This document shows, piece after piece, positions 1-10,264 of a DNA stretch of 64,000 nucleotides. The translations under genes were made by a program, and so were the position numbers. The stretch's first letter is position 1; each line of letters opens with the position of its first letter. The stretch spans positions 186,001-250,000 of the forward strand of contig NZ_MVFY01000001.1 in assembly GCF_002042885.1 (NCBI RefSeq), written 5' to 3'. Origin of the DNA: Citrobacter portucalensis. GTDB taxonomy: Bacteria; Pseudomonadota; Gammaproteobacteria; Enterobacterales; Enterobacteriaceae. The notes below the pieces were generated by a model. That model was not told where the DNA came from. It saw only the letters and a program-made list of their open reading frames with translations, and made no database searches.

Positions 1-56
1 CCACTGTGGTGAAAATTCGTTATCATCCGTTCCCACACCTCATTCTGGCCGCCTGA
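1..56 (+). CDS. C-terminal end of an upstream gene, cut by the window edge
   Basis: An open frame enters from the left edge and stops at the TGA at 54-56, giving about 17 residues ending in HPFPHLILAA. The TGA overlaps the ATG of the next gene by one base (TGATG). That arrangement is typical of translationally coupled genes in one operon. Too little is visible to identify the family, and a chance open frame of this length cannot be excluded. Confidence 0.4.
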   Translation, partial: TVVKIRYHPFPHLILAA

Positions 57-754
57 TGTCTACGATCTTCGATACCTTTATTGCCCCGCCTTGCCATGAC
101 GAGATAGAGACCCTCTATCAGGACGAGCATCTGGTGCTCATCAATAAACCCAGCGGGTTGCTTAGCCTGTCGGGCAAAAATCCGCAGAATCTCGATTCGG
201 TACATCACCGGCTGGTACAGATTTACCCTGGCTGCACGCTGGTACATCGGCTTGATTTCGGCACCTCTGGGCTGATGGTGGTCGCTCGTAACAAGGCTAT
301 CAACGTCGCGCTTTGCCAGCAGTTCAGCCAGCGGACGATCACTAAGGTGTACAGTGCGCTGTTATGCGGGCATCTGGAAAACGACGAAGGGGTTATCGAC
401 GCCGCAATTGCCAAAGACCCGGCGCTGTTTCCATTGATGTCGATTTGTGCTCTCAACGGCAAACCCGCGCGCTCGCGCTATCAGGTTGTCGAGCGTTTTT
501 ATCATCGTCAGGAAGAGGGGACGTTGCTCCCCTTGACGCGGGTACAACTGACCCCTGAAACCGGGCGCACCCATCAACTACGGATCCATTGTCAGCAGTT
601 GGGACATCCTATTTTGGGGTGCGATCTGTACGGTGGACGTCTGCTGCCGGGGACTGAACAAACGCCACGGCTGATGCTGCATGCCAGTGAACTGCATTTC
701 AGGCATCCCATTAGTGAAGCGTGGATGAACGCCAAAAACGCCAGCCCGTTTTGA
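56..754 (+). CDS. RluA-family pseudouridine synthase
   Basis: The product has 232 residues and belongs to the RluA family of RNA pseudouridine synthases, which convert specific uridines of rRNA or tRNA to pseudouridine in the cytoplasm. The family signature HRLDFGTSGLMV lies at 64-75, with the expected catalytic aspartate at Asp67. The KPSGLLS segment (31-37) and the late GRTHQLRIH motif are also present. At 232 residues it lacks an N-terminal S4 domain, so it resembles the short RluA type more than RluC or RluD. The start overlaps the preceding stop by one base. The exact RNA target cannot be told from sequence. It is followed by a strong terminator shared with convergent mdtK. Confidence 0.88.
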   Translation: MSTIFDTFIAPPCHDEIETLYQDEHLVLINKPSGLLSLSGKNPQNLDSVHHRLVQIYPGCTLVHRLDFGTSGLMVVARNKAINVALCQQFSQRTITKVYSALLCGHLENDEGVIDAAIAKDPALFPLMSICALNGKPARSRYQVVERFYHRQEEGTLLPLTRVQLTPETGRTHQLRIHCQQLGHPILGCDLYGGRLLPGTEQTPRLMLHASELHFRHPISEAWMNAKNASPF

Positions 755-761
755 GGCGAAA

Positions 762-785
762 AAAAGCCGCCTGGTGGCGGCTTTT
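762..785. terminator. Bidirectional rho-independent terminator
   Basis: GCCGCC (766-771) and GGCGGC (776-781) form a stem around a TGGT loop, with A and T runs on the two sides. It therefore works as a terminator in both directions, for the pseudouridine synthase gene and for convergent mdtK. Confidence 0.85.
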
Positions 786-791
786 ATGAGG

Positions 792-2186
<1,395 letters not shown>

Positions 2187-2382
2187 TTATTTGAGAGACT
2201 AAAAAAGCCGCCTTATATGGCAGCAAGGAGAAAAAGCAGGGGAAATTTCAGTCTATTGTAGCGAGGAATACGTAATTCTCCAGTGAAAAAACAGGCGCTG
2301 GTGGCGCATTGCTGGCAACCTGAATTTCCACCTGCTATTGTGCTGTGCAGAGATGTCTTAATTGAGTTCAGGAGTAGGAAGT

Positions 2383-3030
2383 ATGTTTACGGGTATTGTG
2401 CAGGGCACCGCAAAATTGGTGTCCATTGATGAAAAACCAAATTTTCGTACGCATGTTGTGGAGTTGCCTGAATATATGCTGGATGCGCTGGAGACCGGCG
2501 CATCGGTTGCCCACAATGGATGCTGCCTGACGGTCACCGAAATTAACGGTAACCAGATAAGCTTCGACCTGATGAAAGAAACGCTGCGTATCACCAACCT
2601 GGGGGATCTGAAGGTCGGAGATTTGGTTAACGTTGAACGTGCGGCAAAATTCAGTGATGAGATTGGCGGACATTTAATGTCGGGCCATATTATGACCACT
2701 GCCGAAGTGTCGAAAATTCTGACCTCGGAGAATAACCGTCAGGTGTGGTTTAAAGTCCAGGATCCGTCGCTGATGAAATATATCCTGTACAAAGGATTTA
2801 TTGGTATTGACGGTATCAGTCTGACGGTCGGTGAAGTGACGCCGACGCGTTTCTGTGTACATTTGATCCCGGAAACGCTGGAGCGTACGACGCTTGGCAA
2901 GAAAAAGCTGGGCACACGGGTTAATATCGAAATCGATCCCCAAACGCAGGCGGTGGTTGATACCGTTGAGCGTGTCCTAGCGGCGCGTGAAAGCGCCATC
3001 AGCAACATAACGGGCGAAGCGGGAGCCTAA
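2383..3030 (+). CDS. ribC: Riboflavin synthase alpha chain
   Basis: The product has 215 residues and carries out the last step of riboflavin synthesis, dismutating two 6,7-dimethyl-8-ribityllumazine molecules in the cytoplasm. The gene is also called ribE. It starts with MFTGIVQG, the canonical N-terminus. The two lumazine-binding half domains each carry a GxSLTV-like motif: NGCCLTV near residue 45 and DGISLTV near 144. The ATG at 2383 is chosen over an in-frame ATG at 2362 because it has a GGAGTAGGA ribosome-binding site and the family N-terminus. I see no FMN riboswitch in front of it, as expected, since in E. coli that element precedes ribB. Confidence 0.95.
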   Translation: MFTGIVQGTAKLVSIDEKPNFRTHVVELPEYMLDALETGASVAHNGCCLTVTEINGNQISFDLMKETLRITNLGDLKVGDLVNVERAAKFSDEIGGHLMSGHIMTTAEVSKILTSENNRQVWFKVQDPSLMKYILYKGFIGIDGISLTVGEVTPTRFCVHLIPETLERTTLGKKKLGTRVNIEIDPQTQAVVDTVERVLAARESAISNITGEAGA

Positions 3031-3043
3031 GCCTGAGAGTAAA

Positions 3044-3063
3044 GCCCCCGTTGCTACGGGGGC
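3044..3063 (-). terminator. Terminator downstream of cfa
   Basis: GCCCCCGT (3044-3051) and ACGGGGGC (3056-3063) make an 8-bp stem with a four-base loop. On the minus strand it is followed by TTTACTCTC, so it best serves cfa. It probably also limits read-through from ribC. Confidence 0.7.
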
Positions 3064-3071
3064 GAAAACGA

Positions 3072-4220
3072 TTAGCGGGGAACGCGCAGACCGTGTTCAA
3101 CACCGCGGGAAAAGACCACCTGCCATAGCTGAATATCTCGAGCACGAAACGCCCCGGCGCAGGCGTTCAGATAATAGCTGAACATCCGCTTGAAACGTTC
3201 GGTGTAGTTATCGGCGATTTCAGGCCAGGAGCTCATGAAACGCTCGTGCCATGCCATCAGCGTCGTGTCGTAATCCGCGCCAAAATTATGCCAGTCCTCC
3301 ATCACAAAATGTGGTTCGCTGGCGTTGGCAATCTGGCGAACTGACGGCAAACACCCGTTTGGGAAGATATACTTATTGATCCACGGATCAACGTTATTGT
3401 CGGTCTTTTTGGAGCCGATGCTATGCAGTAAAAAGAGACCATCCGGTTTTAAATTACGATCGACCACCTCAAAATAGGTGGCGTAGTTCTTCGGTCCAAC
3501 ATGTTCAAACATGCCGACGGAGACAATGCGGTCAAATTTGTCGTTCAGGTCGCGATAATCCTGCAGCAAAATGGTGACATCCAGCCCAGCGCAACGTTCC
3601 TGTGCCATTTTCTGCTGTTCTGCCGAAATAGTCACACCCACCACGCTCACGCCATATTGCGATGCCATAAACTGGGATAAACCACCCCAGCCACAGCCAA
3701 TATCAAGCACCCGCATTCCTGGCTTCAGTTGCAATTTTTCAGCAATCATTTTGAGCTTCGCCTGCTGGGCAGATTCCAGAGTGTTGGCATCTTTCCAGTA
3801 GGCGCAGGAATACTGCATATAGGGGTCAAGCATGCGGGTAAAGAGATCGTTGCCCAAATCGTAATGTTCTTTGCCGACCATCCACGCACGTTTTTTGGTC
3901 TGTAAATTGAACAGGCGAGCCGTGGCGATACGTAGCGTATCTTTAAAGTGGCGGGGGAGTTGGTTTTCAAGACCGGCGCGCAAGACTTTACTAAAAAACA
4001 TGTCCAGCCGGTCGCATTCCCACCAGCCATCCATATAACTTTCACCCAACCCTAACGATCCTTCCTGCAATACGCGTTTGAAAAAATCGGGGTTCTTTAC
4101 TCGAATATCAGCCGGTGCAGGCCCATTAATAGCAATACCTGCACGGCTCAATAATTCATTGGTAATGCGGTACCAGTCATCATCCGGTACGCTGACGTCT
4201 TCTATACATGATGAACTCAT
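3072..4220 (-). CDS. cfa: Cyclopropane-fatty-acyl-phospholipid synthase
   Basis: The product has 382 residues, as in E. coli. It transfers a methylene group from S-adenosylmethionine to unsaturated acyl chains of membrane phospholipids, making cyclopropane fatty acids at entry into stationary phase and under acid stress. The SAM-binding motif VLDIGCGWGG is at 171-180. Cys139, conserved in the active site, is present in the YSCAYW context. A region of about 290 bp separates it from punC upstream, room for a long 5' leader. In E. coli the cfa leader is controlled by small RNAs such as RydC, and transcription uses both sigma70 and sigmaS promoters. Confidence 0.96.
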   Translation of the reverse strand: MSSSCIEDVSVPDDDWYRITNELLSRAGIAINGPAPADIRVKNPDFFKRVLQEGSLGLGESYMDGWWECDRLDMFFSKVLRAGLENQLPRHFKDTLRIATARLFNLQTKKRAWMVGKEHYDLGNDLFTRMLDPYMQYSCAYWKDANTLESAQQAKLKMIAEKLQLKPGMRVLDIGCGWGGLSQFMASQYGVSVVGVTISAEQQKMAQERCAGLDVTILLQDYRDLNDKFDRIVSVGMFEHVGPKNYATYFEVVDRNLKPDGLFLLHSIGSKKTDNNVDPWINKYIFPNGCLPSVRQIANASEPHFVMEDWHNFGADYDTTLMAWHERFMSSWPEIADNYTERFKRMFSYYLNACAGAFRARDIQLWQVVFSRGVEHGLRVPR

Positions 4221-4252
4221 AGCTTCTCCATCACTGGTCGGTGATCAGAACC

Positions 4253-4266
4253 TTAAAACAGCGTAG
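4253..4266 (-). promoter_or_regulatory. Candidate sigmaS promoter of cfa (-10 CTACGCT)
   Basis: On the minus strand CTACGCT occupies 4266-4260. Transcription beginning about seven bases later would start near 4253, 33 bases before the cfa ATG. E. coli cfa has a sigmaS-dependent promoter at about that distance, and a C before the TA-rich hexamer is a sigmaS preference. The assignment rests on position and motif only. Confidence 0.5.
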
Positions 4267-4481
4267 ACGCTTTTTTGGGCTTTGTGAGAAATCTCACGGA
4301 ATTAATCCGCGAATCTATAATCCGACGTAGAACAGAGGAAGGGAGAAACCCTTGCCGAAAAGGCCATCCGTGGTAAAACGGGAACGTTCTTGTCCCCGTT
4401 AACGCATTAAAATTATCGTTTTTTTAACAACTGAAAATCAGTATATGCCTGAATTTTTGACGATTCAACCAATAATTGTTA

Positions 4482-4502
4482 GCGGGCTAACTAAATGCCC
4501 GC
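4482..4502 (-). terminator. Weak hairpin at the 3' end of punC
   Basis: GCGGGC (4482-4487) and GCCCGC (4497-4502) pair across a nine-base loop just beyond the punC stop. No good T run follows on the minus strand, so termination may be inefficient. Confidence 0.4.
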
Positions 4503-4510
4503 AACCATTA

Positions 4511-5716
4511 TTAGTGCGACTCTCCGTGGGCAACTTGCGCACGATCATCTGTTTGCGGGGCGTCAGTTTTCTGCGACTGCATTTTGTAACCCACAGCAGC
4601 CAGCAATACTGTTGTCAGCATAACGCTGGTGGTGGTGAGCAGTGGGGTGGCAATCAACCAGGAAACGACAAGGCTTGCCAGGAAGCATAAACCCAGTTGC
4701 AGCGTATTCTGCAATGCGGCTGCGCGTCCAGTGGCCTGTGGGAAAGGGCGTAATGCCTGCGCGACAACGATAGGGTAGATTGCGCCGTTCGCAATCGCCA
4801 TAACGCAGAATGGGATCAGGATTTCAGCCAATGCAACATGATGAATAAAGCCGGTCGCCCAGGTGCCTACAACGCTGAAGGCATACAGAACGAGTAACCA
4901 GGGTAGCAGCTGACGACCCTGCCATTTTTGCAGCGCTGCACGACAGCCGTAACCACCAATTAAGAAGGCGATAGTTTGCGGAACATAGCTCAGACCAATT
5001 ACCGCTGGGCTATAACCCATTTCGCTGAGGATGAACGGGGAACCCGTCAGCCATGCGAAAAAGCTCGCGGAACAGGCGGCATAAATCAGCACGTTTCCAC
5101 GGTAAGTTTTCGAGCGCAACAAGGTGGCGAAAGTCAGTTTATCCTGGCTGTCATCGCGCGCTTTAGCCGTTGGCTTTAGACGCAGAGCCGGAAGCATCAG
5201 AATCAGAGTAATGGCAAACAGAGTTGCAAAAATGGCCTGCCAGGAAAAATGTACCAGGATCCAACTGCCTAAAAGCGGGGCGAGTGCAGGAGATAACCCG
5301 ACCAGCGGCATAATAGTGGCAAAGATGCGGTTTACTTTTTGTGAAGGATAATAATCGGTAACCAGCGCTTGCCAGATAACCGATGCCGCACAGACGCCAA
5401 CGGCCTGAACAAATCGCAGTACCAGCAGACCAGTGGCGTTTTCAACCCATAGCATGCCCAGACTGCCCAGTGCGAAGATAGATAAACCCAGCAGCAAAAT
5501 AGGCTTGCGACCATAGTGGTCAGAAAGCGGCCCCCACAGCAGTTGCGCGACGGCAAACCCCGCTAAGAACAAGCTCAGGCTGGCGCTGACGGCAGATGCA
5601 GGTGTTTGCAGATCGGACTGAATAGCAGCAAAGGCGGGTAGATACATATCCGTTGCCAGAAAACCGAGCACGCTAAGACCTGCCAGCCAGACTAAAAACC
5701 CTTTCCCAGGTTGCAT
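4511..5716 (-). CDS. punC: MFS purine ribonucleoside transporter PunC (YdhC)
   Basis: The product has 401 residues and belongs to the major facilitator superfamily (Bcr/CflA-type, DHA1), with about twelve membrane segments and the loop motif [11 protein letters not shown] after TM2. E. coli YdhC was renamed PunC because it is needed for adenosine uptake and use and is activated by PunR, encoded divergently. Three ATGs in a row occupy 5722-5714. I choose the third because E. coli starts with MQPGK and because AGAG lies eight bases upstream of it. The first would add only two residues. The C-terminus is a hydrophilic tail rich in D, Q and H. Confidence 0.92.
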   Translation of the reverse strand: MQPGKGFLVWLAGLSVLGFLATDMYLPAFAAIQSDLQTPASAVSASLSLFLAGFAVAQLLWGPLSDHYGRKPILLLGLSIFALGSLGMLWVENATGLLVLRFVQAVGVCAASVIWQALVTDYYPSQKVNRIFATIMPLVGLSPALAPLLGSWILVHFSWQAIFATLFAITLILMLPALRLKPTAKARDDSQDKLTFATLLRSKTYRGNVLIYAACSASFFAWLTGSPFILSEMGYSPAVIGLSYVPQTIAFLIGGYGCRAALQKWQGRQLLPWLLVLYAFSVVGTWATGFIHHVALAEILIPFCVMAIANGAIYPIVVAQALRPFPQATGRAAALQNTLQLGLCFLASLVVSWLIATPLLTTTSVMLTTVLLAAVGYKMQSQKTDAPQTDDRAQVAHGESH

Positions 5717-5791
5717 CATCATTTCTCTTTTTTAGCAGTAGAACAATGCCGCTGAGTGTAGTGAGTGTAATTCTCGCTGTGAAACGCTAAT

Positions 5792-5812
5792 ATTTGCTTA
5801 CTGATTTCAAAT
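5792..5812. promoter_or_regulatory. Candidate PunR operator (LysR-type T-N11-A box)
   Basis: ATTTG (5792-5796), eleven bases, then CAAAT (5808-5812) form an interrupted inverted repeat of exactly the LysR-regulator type. It lies 16 bp before the punR start and about 75 bp before the punC start, in the only space between the divergent genes. Assignment to PunR is an inference from location. Confidence 0.6.
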
Positions 5813-5828
5813 TTTTTGCAGGCAGAAT

Positions 5829-6761
5829 ATGTGGTCGGAATATTCACTTGAAGTGGTTGATGCGGTTGCGCGTAACGGCAGTTTTAGTTCGGCCGCGCAG
5901 GAGCTGCACCGTGTACCTTCGGCAGTAAGCTACACCGTACGCCAGCTGGAAGAATGGCTAGCGGTGCCACTTTTTGAGCGACGCCATCGGGATGTGGAAT
6001 TAACGCCTGCCGGGGCATGGTTTTTAAAAGAAGGCCGCTCTGTTATCAAAAAAATGCAGATCACGCGCCAGCAATGTCAGCAAATTGCCAACGGCTGGCG
6101 CGGACAGCTGGCGATCGCCGTCGATAACATTGTCCGCCCGGATCGTACCCGACAGATGATCGTGGATTTCTACCGTCACTTTGATGATGTGGAGTTGTTA
6201 GTTTTTCAGGAAGTGTTTAACGGCGTGTGGGACGCACTGTCTGATGGGCGTGTGGAGCTGGCCATCGGGGCCACACAGGCCATTCCGGTCGGGGGGCGCT
6301 ATACCTTCCGCGATATGGGAATGCTGAGCTGGAGCTGCGTGGTAGCCAGTCATCACCCACTGGCGTCAATGCCCGGACCGTTAAGTGATGACACGTTGCG
6401 CAACTGGCCGTCACTGGTGCGCGAAGATACCTCCCGAACATTGCCGAAGCGTATTACCTGGCTGCTGGACAACCAAAAGCGCGTCGTCGTGCCGGATTGG
6501 GAATCCTCTGCGACCTGTTTGTCCGCGGGATTGTGCGTGGGCATGGTACCGACGCATTTTGCCAAGCCGTGGATCGATAGTGGTAAATGGGTTGCACTGC
6601 AACTGGAGAACCCCTTTCCTGATGCCGCATGTTGTCTGACATGGCAGCAGAACGATACGTCACCAGCATTGAGTTGGCTGCTGGACTATTTAGGGGATAG
6701 TGAAACGTTGAACAAGGAATGGCTGCGGGAGCCAGATGAGACTCCCGCACAACAGGCTTAA
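5829..6761 (+). CDS. punR: LysR-type regulator PunR (YdhB)
   Basis: The product has 310 residues, as in E. coli YdhB/PunR, the adenosine-responsive activator of punC. The winged-helix DNA-binding domain covers about residues 1-60 and contains [20 protein letters not shown] (18-37), a LysR recognition-helix region, followed by a linker helix and a periplasmic-binding-protein-like effector domain from about residue 90. It is divergent from punC with a T-N11-A operator between them. Its stop overlaps the purR stop by four bases in convergent orientation, which puts two purine regulators tail to tail. Confidence 0.92.
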   Translation: MWSEYSLEVVDAVARNGSFSSAAQELHRVPSAVSYTVRQLEEWLAVPLFERRHRDVELTPAGAWFLKEGRSVIKKMQITRQQCQQIANGWRGQLAIAVDNIVRPDRTRQMIVDFYRHFDDVELLVFQEVFNGVWDALSDGRVELAIGATQAIPVGGRYTFRDMGMLSWSCVVASHHPLASMPGPLSDDTLRNWPSLVREDTSRTLPKRITWLLDNQKRVVVPDWESSATCLSAGLCVGMVPTHFAKPWIDSGKWVALQLENPFPDAACCLTWQQNDTSPALSWLLDYLGDSETLNKEWLREPDETPAQQA

Positions 6762-7783
6762 CGGCGGTAATCGCGGAACGGACCGTCGGCAACGGAGCGA
6801 CGCTCAACCAGGCGCGGATGCACCTCGATAGACTGTGACTCTTCACGTTTATTCACGATACGGTCTAACAGCATGTTGAATGCCGTTTCACCCAGTGAAT
6901 CCTTCGGCTGGTGAATGGTCGTCAAGGCCGGCGTGAAGAAGCGGGCGTTGCGCACGTTGTCGTAGCCGATGAGTGAGACATCCTGCGGTACGCGCAGTCC
7001 CATTTCGTCAGCGGCGCACAGCGCACCCATTGCCATAATATCGCCACCGCAGAAGACCGCGGTCGGACGATGAGACTGCGACAGAATTTGCTGCATGGCG
7101 CGGTAGCCGGATTCAGGCTCAAAATCGCCCTGGACAATCCAGTTTTCAGGCACTTTAATCAGCGCTTCTTCCATCGCTTTCATAAAGCCAGCCAGACGCC
7201 CGGCCCCGGTGTTACGTTCCATTGGGCCAGGGATCACGCCAATCTCACGATGACCGCGTTCTACCAGATACCGGCCCGCCATGTAACCGCCTTCGAAGGC
7301 GTTATCAATGACCGTATCAGTAAAGTCGGCTTTTGCTTCGCCCCAGTCCATGACGACCATCGGGATATGGCGATACTCTTCGAGCATCGAAAGCAGCGAC
7401 TCCGGATACTCAGAACACATCACCAGCAGACCATCAACGCGCTTTTGCGCCATCATCGACAGATAAGCCTGCTGTTTTTCGAGACTGTTCCATGCGTTAC
7501 CCAGGATCAGGGTATAGCCTTTCTGGAAACAGTTTTTCTCAACGGCTTCGATAATTTCGGCGAAATAGGCCGCTTCGCTGCTGGTCGCCAGCAAGCCGAT
7601 AGACTTGGTGTGATTTACCTTCAGGCTGCGGGCAACTGCGCTCGGAGAATAGTGCAGTTCTTTGATTGCTGCCCAGACAGCATTACGTGTTTCTTCCGCG
7701 ACAAAGCGCGTCTTGTTAATTACGTGTGATACGGTTGTAGTGGAAACGTTTGCTCGCTTCGCTACATCTTTAATTGTTGCCAT
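6758..7783 (-). CDS. purR: Purine repressor PurR
   Basis: The product has 341 residues, identical in length to E. coli PurR, a LacI-family dimer that uses hypoxanthine or guanine as corepressor to repress purine and some pyrimidine genes. The helix-turn-helix is at the N-terminus ([20 protein letters not shown]), followed by the hinge helix ([12 protein letters not shown], about 47-58) that inserts into the minor groove. The rest is the two-lobed effector domain. Two PurR-type operators are visible, one about 45 bp upstream and one inside the first codons. That matches the known autoregulation of E. coli purR by two operators. Confidence 0.97.
   Translation of the reverse strand: MATIKDVAKRANVSTTTVSHVINKTRFVAEETRNAVWAAIKELHYSPSAVARSLKVNHTKSIGLLATSSEAAYFAEIIEAVEKNCFQKGYTLILGNAWNSLEKQQAYLSMMAQKRVDGLLVMCSEYPESLLSMLEEYRHIPMVVMDWGEAKADFTDTVIDNAFEGGYMAGRYLVERGHREIGVIPGPMERNTGAGRLAGFMKAMEEALIKVPENWIVQGDFEPESGYRAMQQILSQSHRPTAVFCGGDIMAMGALCAADEMGLRVPQDVSLIGYDNVRNARFFTPALTTIHQPKDSLGETAFNMLLDRIVNKREESQSIEVHPRLVERRSVADGPFRDYRR
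7740..7755. promoter_or_regulatory. PurR operator inside the purR coding region (O2 type)
   Basis: On the minus strand the 16-mer reads GAGCAAACGTTTCCAC, close to the PurR consensus ACGCAAACGTTTTCNT with its central AAACGTTT. It overlaps codons about 10-15 of purR. E. coli purR also has an intragenic second operator. Confidence 0.75.
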
Positions 7784-7827
7784 TACATCTCACTCCAGAC
7801 CATATCCTAAGCTCCTGAGAATACTCC

Positions 7828-7843
7828 AGGTAAACGTTTGCCT
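7828..7843. promoter_or_regulatory. PurR operator upstream of purR (O1 type)
   Basis: AGGTAAACGTTTGCCT is a near-perfect palindrome with one mismatch, again built on AAACGTTT. It lies 45-60 bp before the purR start, where it would cover the promoter or the start of the transcript. Confidence 0.8.
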
Positions 7844-8080
7844 TTACACACCCTTATCGCAACGTAAGGGTTGCGGCACGCCGGGAAAACGACACGGAAC
7901 GTCAGGAAGGGGTCAATGGCCGGTACGCTAATCAAGTAAGCGTGGAATTTTGTCTGATCTTAACGAAAAGGGGAAGAGTTAAAAGCAGTTATCAATATAA
8001 ATCGTGAGAGATTTTTGCTTTCAAGTGTGTAAAAATGCGCAATATCACTTTTTGTGTGGGAATAAAAAGGAGAAAACTTG

Positions 8081-8170
8081 ATGAGCACCGATCTGAAATT
8101 TTCGTTAGTGACTACCATTATTGTTCTGGGTTTGATCGTCGCGGGTGGTCTGACCGCAGCGCTGCATTGA
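8081..8170 (+). CDS. ynhF: 29-residue membrane miniprotein YnhF
   Basis: An ATG at 8081 with an AAGGAG ribosome-binding site opens a 29-codon frame, MSTDLKFSLVTT followed by a single hydrophobic helix and ending AALH. It differs from E. coli YnhF, as I recall it, at only about one position. YnhF is a stress-associated inner-membrane small protein of unknown mechanism. The gene lies between purR and ydhP, as in E. coli. The near-identity of so short a frame, with a good ribosome-binding site, argues strongly that it is translated. Confidence 0.93.
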   Translation: MSTDLKFSLVTTIIVLGLIVAGGLTAALH

Positions 8171-8178
8171 TTCCCCCC

Positions 8179-8198
8179 GAGGGAGTTAGCTCTCCCTC
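8179..8198 (+). terminator. Hairpin after ynhF
   Basis: GAGGGAG (8179-8185) and CTCCCTC (8192-8198) pair with a six-base loop nine bases after the ynhF stop. A run of five T follows only about 14 bases later, so this is a probable but imperfect terminator. Confidence 0.5.
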
Positions 8199-8346
8199 AT
8201 CCCTTCGACTCGTTTTTCCCCTCTATTGTTTGCGAATAAGCAAAAGTCTTTTGCAGTTTTGTTAACTTTATTAATTTTGCGATCAATGTCATGCTTTTGA
8301 CTCTTATTTTATGTCGTGCCACGGCTCGACGATACGGAGTCGAAAT

Positions 8347-9516
8347 ATGAAAATCAATTACCCTTTACTGGCGCTGGCAATCGGGGCGTTTGGTATTGGC
8401 ACCACCGAGTTTTCGCCAATGGGGTTATTGCCCGTCATTGCCAAAGGTGTGGACGTCTCGATTCCGGCGGCTGGCATGCTGATCAGCGCTTATGCGGTAG
8501 GTGTGATGGTAGGTGCACCGCTGATGACATTGCTGCTGTCTCATCGTGCGCGACGTAATGCTTTGATATTCCTGATGGCGATTTTCACGCTGGGTAATGT
8601 GCTTTCGGCTATCTCGCCGGATTACACCACGCTGATGCTATCGCGTATTTTGACCAGTCTTAATCATGGAGCCTTTTTTGGTCTCGGTTCTGTGGTTGCA
8701 GCCAGTGTGGTACCCAAACATAAGCAGGCCAGCGCCGTGGCAACGATGTTTATGGGGTTAACCATCGCCAATATTGGCGGCGTTCCGGCGGCGACCTGGC
8801 TTGGTGAAACCATCGGCTGGCGCATGTCGTTTATGGCCACTGCGGGGCTGGGTGTCATTGCGATGGTCAGCCTGTTCTTCTCATTACCCAAGGGTGGAGC
8901 AGGAGAGCGCCCGGATGTCCGTAGCGAACTGGCGGTACTTATGCGCCCGCAGGTGCTGTCGGCGTTACTGACTACCGTACTGGGTGCAGGGGCGATGTTC
9001 ACGCTGTATACCTACATCTCGCCGGTTCTGCATACTATCACTCATGCTACACCGGCATTTGTTACCGGGATGCTGGTGTTGATAGGCGTTGGCTTCTCGA
9101 TCGGTAACTATTTTGGCGGCAAACTGGCTGACCGTTCAGTCAACGGTACGCTGAAAGGCTTTTTACTGCTGCTGATGGTTATTATGCTGGCCATTCCTTT
9201 CCTTGCGCGTAATGAGCTGGGAGCTGCGGTCAGTATGGTGGTCTGGGGCGCGGCGACGTTTGCGGTCGTTCCACCGTTGCAGATGCGTGTGATGCGCGTT
9301 GCCAGCGAAGCGCCTGGATTATCATCGTCAGTCAATATTGGCGCGTTTAATCTGGGGAACGCTCTGGGGGCTGCGGCCGGTGGGGCGGTGATATCTGGCG
9401 GCCTGGGCTACAGTTTTGTACCGGTGATGGGGGCGATTGTGGCGGGTCTTGCGCTGCTACTGGTGTTCATTTCCGCAAGAAGACAGCCTGAAGAGGCTTT
9501 CACTACCGCGAATTAA
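8347..9516 (+). CDS. ydhP: MFS transporter YdhP
   Basis: The product has 389 residues, as in E. coli YdhP, an inner-membrane major-facilitator protein of the arabinose-efflux/chloramphenicol-resistance (DHA1) type with about twelve hydrophobic segments. The N-terminal motif FGIGTTEFSPMGLLPVIA is the hallmark of this subgroup, and the helix-2/3 loop carries LLSHRARRNALI. The natural substrate is not known. The ATG at 8347 is preferred over the in-frame ATG at 8311 because it gives the family N-terminus MKINYPLLALAIGAFG. A strong shared terminator follows before convergent sodB. Confidence 0.92.
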   Translation: MKINYPLLALAIGAFGIGTTEFSPMGLLPVIAKGVDVSIPAAGMLISAYAVGVMVGAPLMTLLLSHRARRNALIFLMAIFTLGNVLSAISPDYTTLMLSRILTSLNHGAFFGLGSVVAASVVPKHKQASAVATMFMGLTIANIGGVPAATWLGETIGWRMSFMATAGLGVIAMVSLFFSLPKGGAGERPDVRSELAVLMRPQVLSALLTTVLGAGAMFTLYTYISPVLHTITHATPAFVTGMLVLIGVGFSIGNYFGGKLADRSVNGTLKGFLLLLMVIMLAIPFLARNELGAAVSMVVWGAATFAVVPPLQMRVMRVASEAPGLSSSVNIGAFNLGNALGAAAGGAVISGGLGYSFVPVMGAIVAGLALLLVFISARRQPEEAFTTAN

Positions 9517-9522
9517 TGCAAA

Positions 9523-9557
9523 AACGCAGAAGGAACTCCTTCTGCGTTATCTTTTTT
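9523..9557. terminator. Rho-independent terminator between ydhP and sodB
   Basis: AACGCAGAAGG (9523-9533) and CCTTCTGCGTT (9538-9548) form a perfect 11-bp stem with a four-base loop, then ATCTTTTTT. The T run runs into the sodB stop codon. It terminates ydhP, and the A-rich left flank may also let it act for sodB. Confidence 0.9.
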
Positions 9558-10137
9558 ATGCTGCGAAGTTCTTCGCAACAAATTCCCAGTTCACCAGCGC
9601 CCAGAAATGTTCCAGGTAGCCAGGACGAGCATTGCGATAGTCGATGTAGTAGGCGTGTTCCCATACGTCAACGGTCATCAGCGGCGTCGCGTCGGTGGTC
9701 AGCGGAGTACCTGCGTTGGAGGTGGAGACGATTGCCAGTTTGCCATCCGTTCCTTTAACCAGCCAGGTCCAGCCAGAACCGAAGTTTTTGATAGCGGCAT
9801 CGGTGAATTGCGCTTTGAAATCTGCAAAGCTGCCAAAGGAAGCGGCGATTGCATCGGCCAGTTTACCGGTCGGTTCACCACCTGCGTTTGGTGCCAGGCA
9901 GTTCCAGTAGAACGTGTGGTTCCATACTTGTGCTGCGTTATTGAATACACCGCCTTCAGAGCTACGAACGATCTCTTCCAGTGATTTGCCTTCAAACGCC
10001 GTGCCTTTAATCAGATTGTTCAGATTGGTCACGTAGGTTTGATGGTGTTTGCCATAGTGATATTCCAGCGTTTCGGCAGAAATGTGCGGTGCCAGAGCAT
10101 CTTTGGCATACGGTAATGCAGGTAATTCAAACGACAT
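9556..10137 (-). CDS. sodB: Iron superoxide dismutase
   Basis: The product has 193 residues and is the cytoplasmic Fe-dependent enzyme that disproportionates superoxide to oxygen and hydrogen peroxide. The four metal ligands are in the family positions: His27, His74, Asp157 and His161. No signal peptide is present. In E. coli sodB mRNA is degraded through the small RNA RyhB when iron is scarce. The leader here keeps a small hairpin and an AATAATAAGGAGAG start region like the E. coli target. A second, periplasmic Cu/Zn enzyme (sodC) is encoded 6 kb away. Confidence 0.98.
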   Translation of the reverse strand: MSFELPALPYAKDALAPHISAETLEYHYGKHHQTYVTNLNNLIKGTAFEGKSLEEIVRSSEGGVFNNAAQVWNHTFYWNCLAPNAGGEPTGKLADAIAASFGSFADFKAQFTDAAIKNFGSGWTWLVKGTDGKLAIVSTSNAGTPLTTDATPLMTVDVWEHAYYIDYRNARPGYLEHFWALVNWEFVAKNFAA

Positions 10138-10187
10138 TGCTTCTCTCCTTATTATTTATATTGAGTACACACAATAGCCTCATTGTG
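10138..10187 (-). promoter_or_regulatory. sodB 5' leader with hairpin, likely RyhB target
   Basis: The minus strand holds a CACAAT/ATTGTG stem-loop (10187-10170) followed by an A/T-rich stretch and AAGGAGAGAAGC just before the ATG. E. coli RyhB pairs across the equivalent start region of sodB. The pairing here is inferred from resemblance, since ryhB is outside the window. Confidence 0.5.
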
Positions 10188-10230
10188 AGTAAGGATAGGG
10201 TAGCAAATTGAAAGGTTATGCAAAAGAAGA

Positions 10231-10262
10231 ACTTACCCTACAGCATGTTCTGTAGGGTAAGT
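10231..10262 (-). terminator. Terminator of mepH
   Basis: CTTACCCTACAG (10232-10243) and CTGTAGGGTAAG (10250-10261) form a perfect 12-bp stem with a six-base loop. On the minus strand it is followed by TTCTTCTTTT. It separates mepH from sodB, which is transcribed in the same direction. Confidence 0.85.
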
Positions 10263-10264
10263 TT

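Noticed and set aside
7070..7729. A 219-codon plus-strand frame opposite purR.
   Set aside because: purR is complete with known family motifs; the antisense frame has no ribosome-binding site and no recognisable motif.
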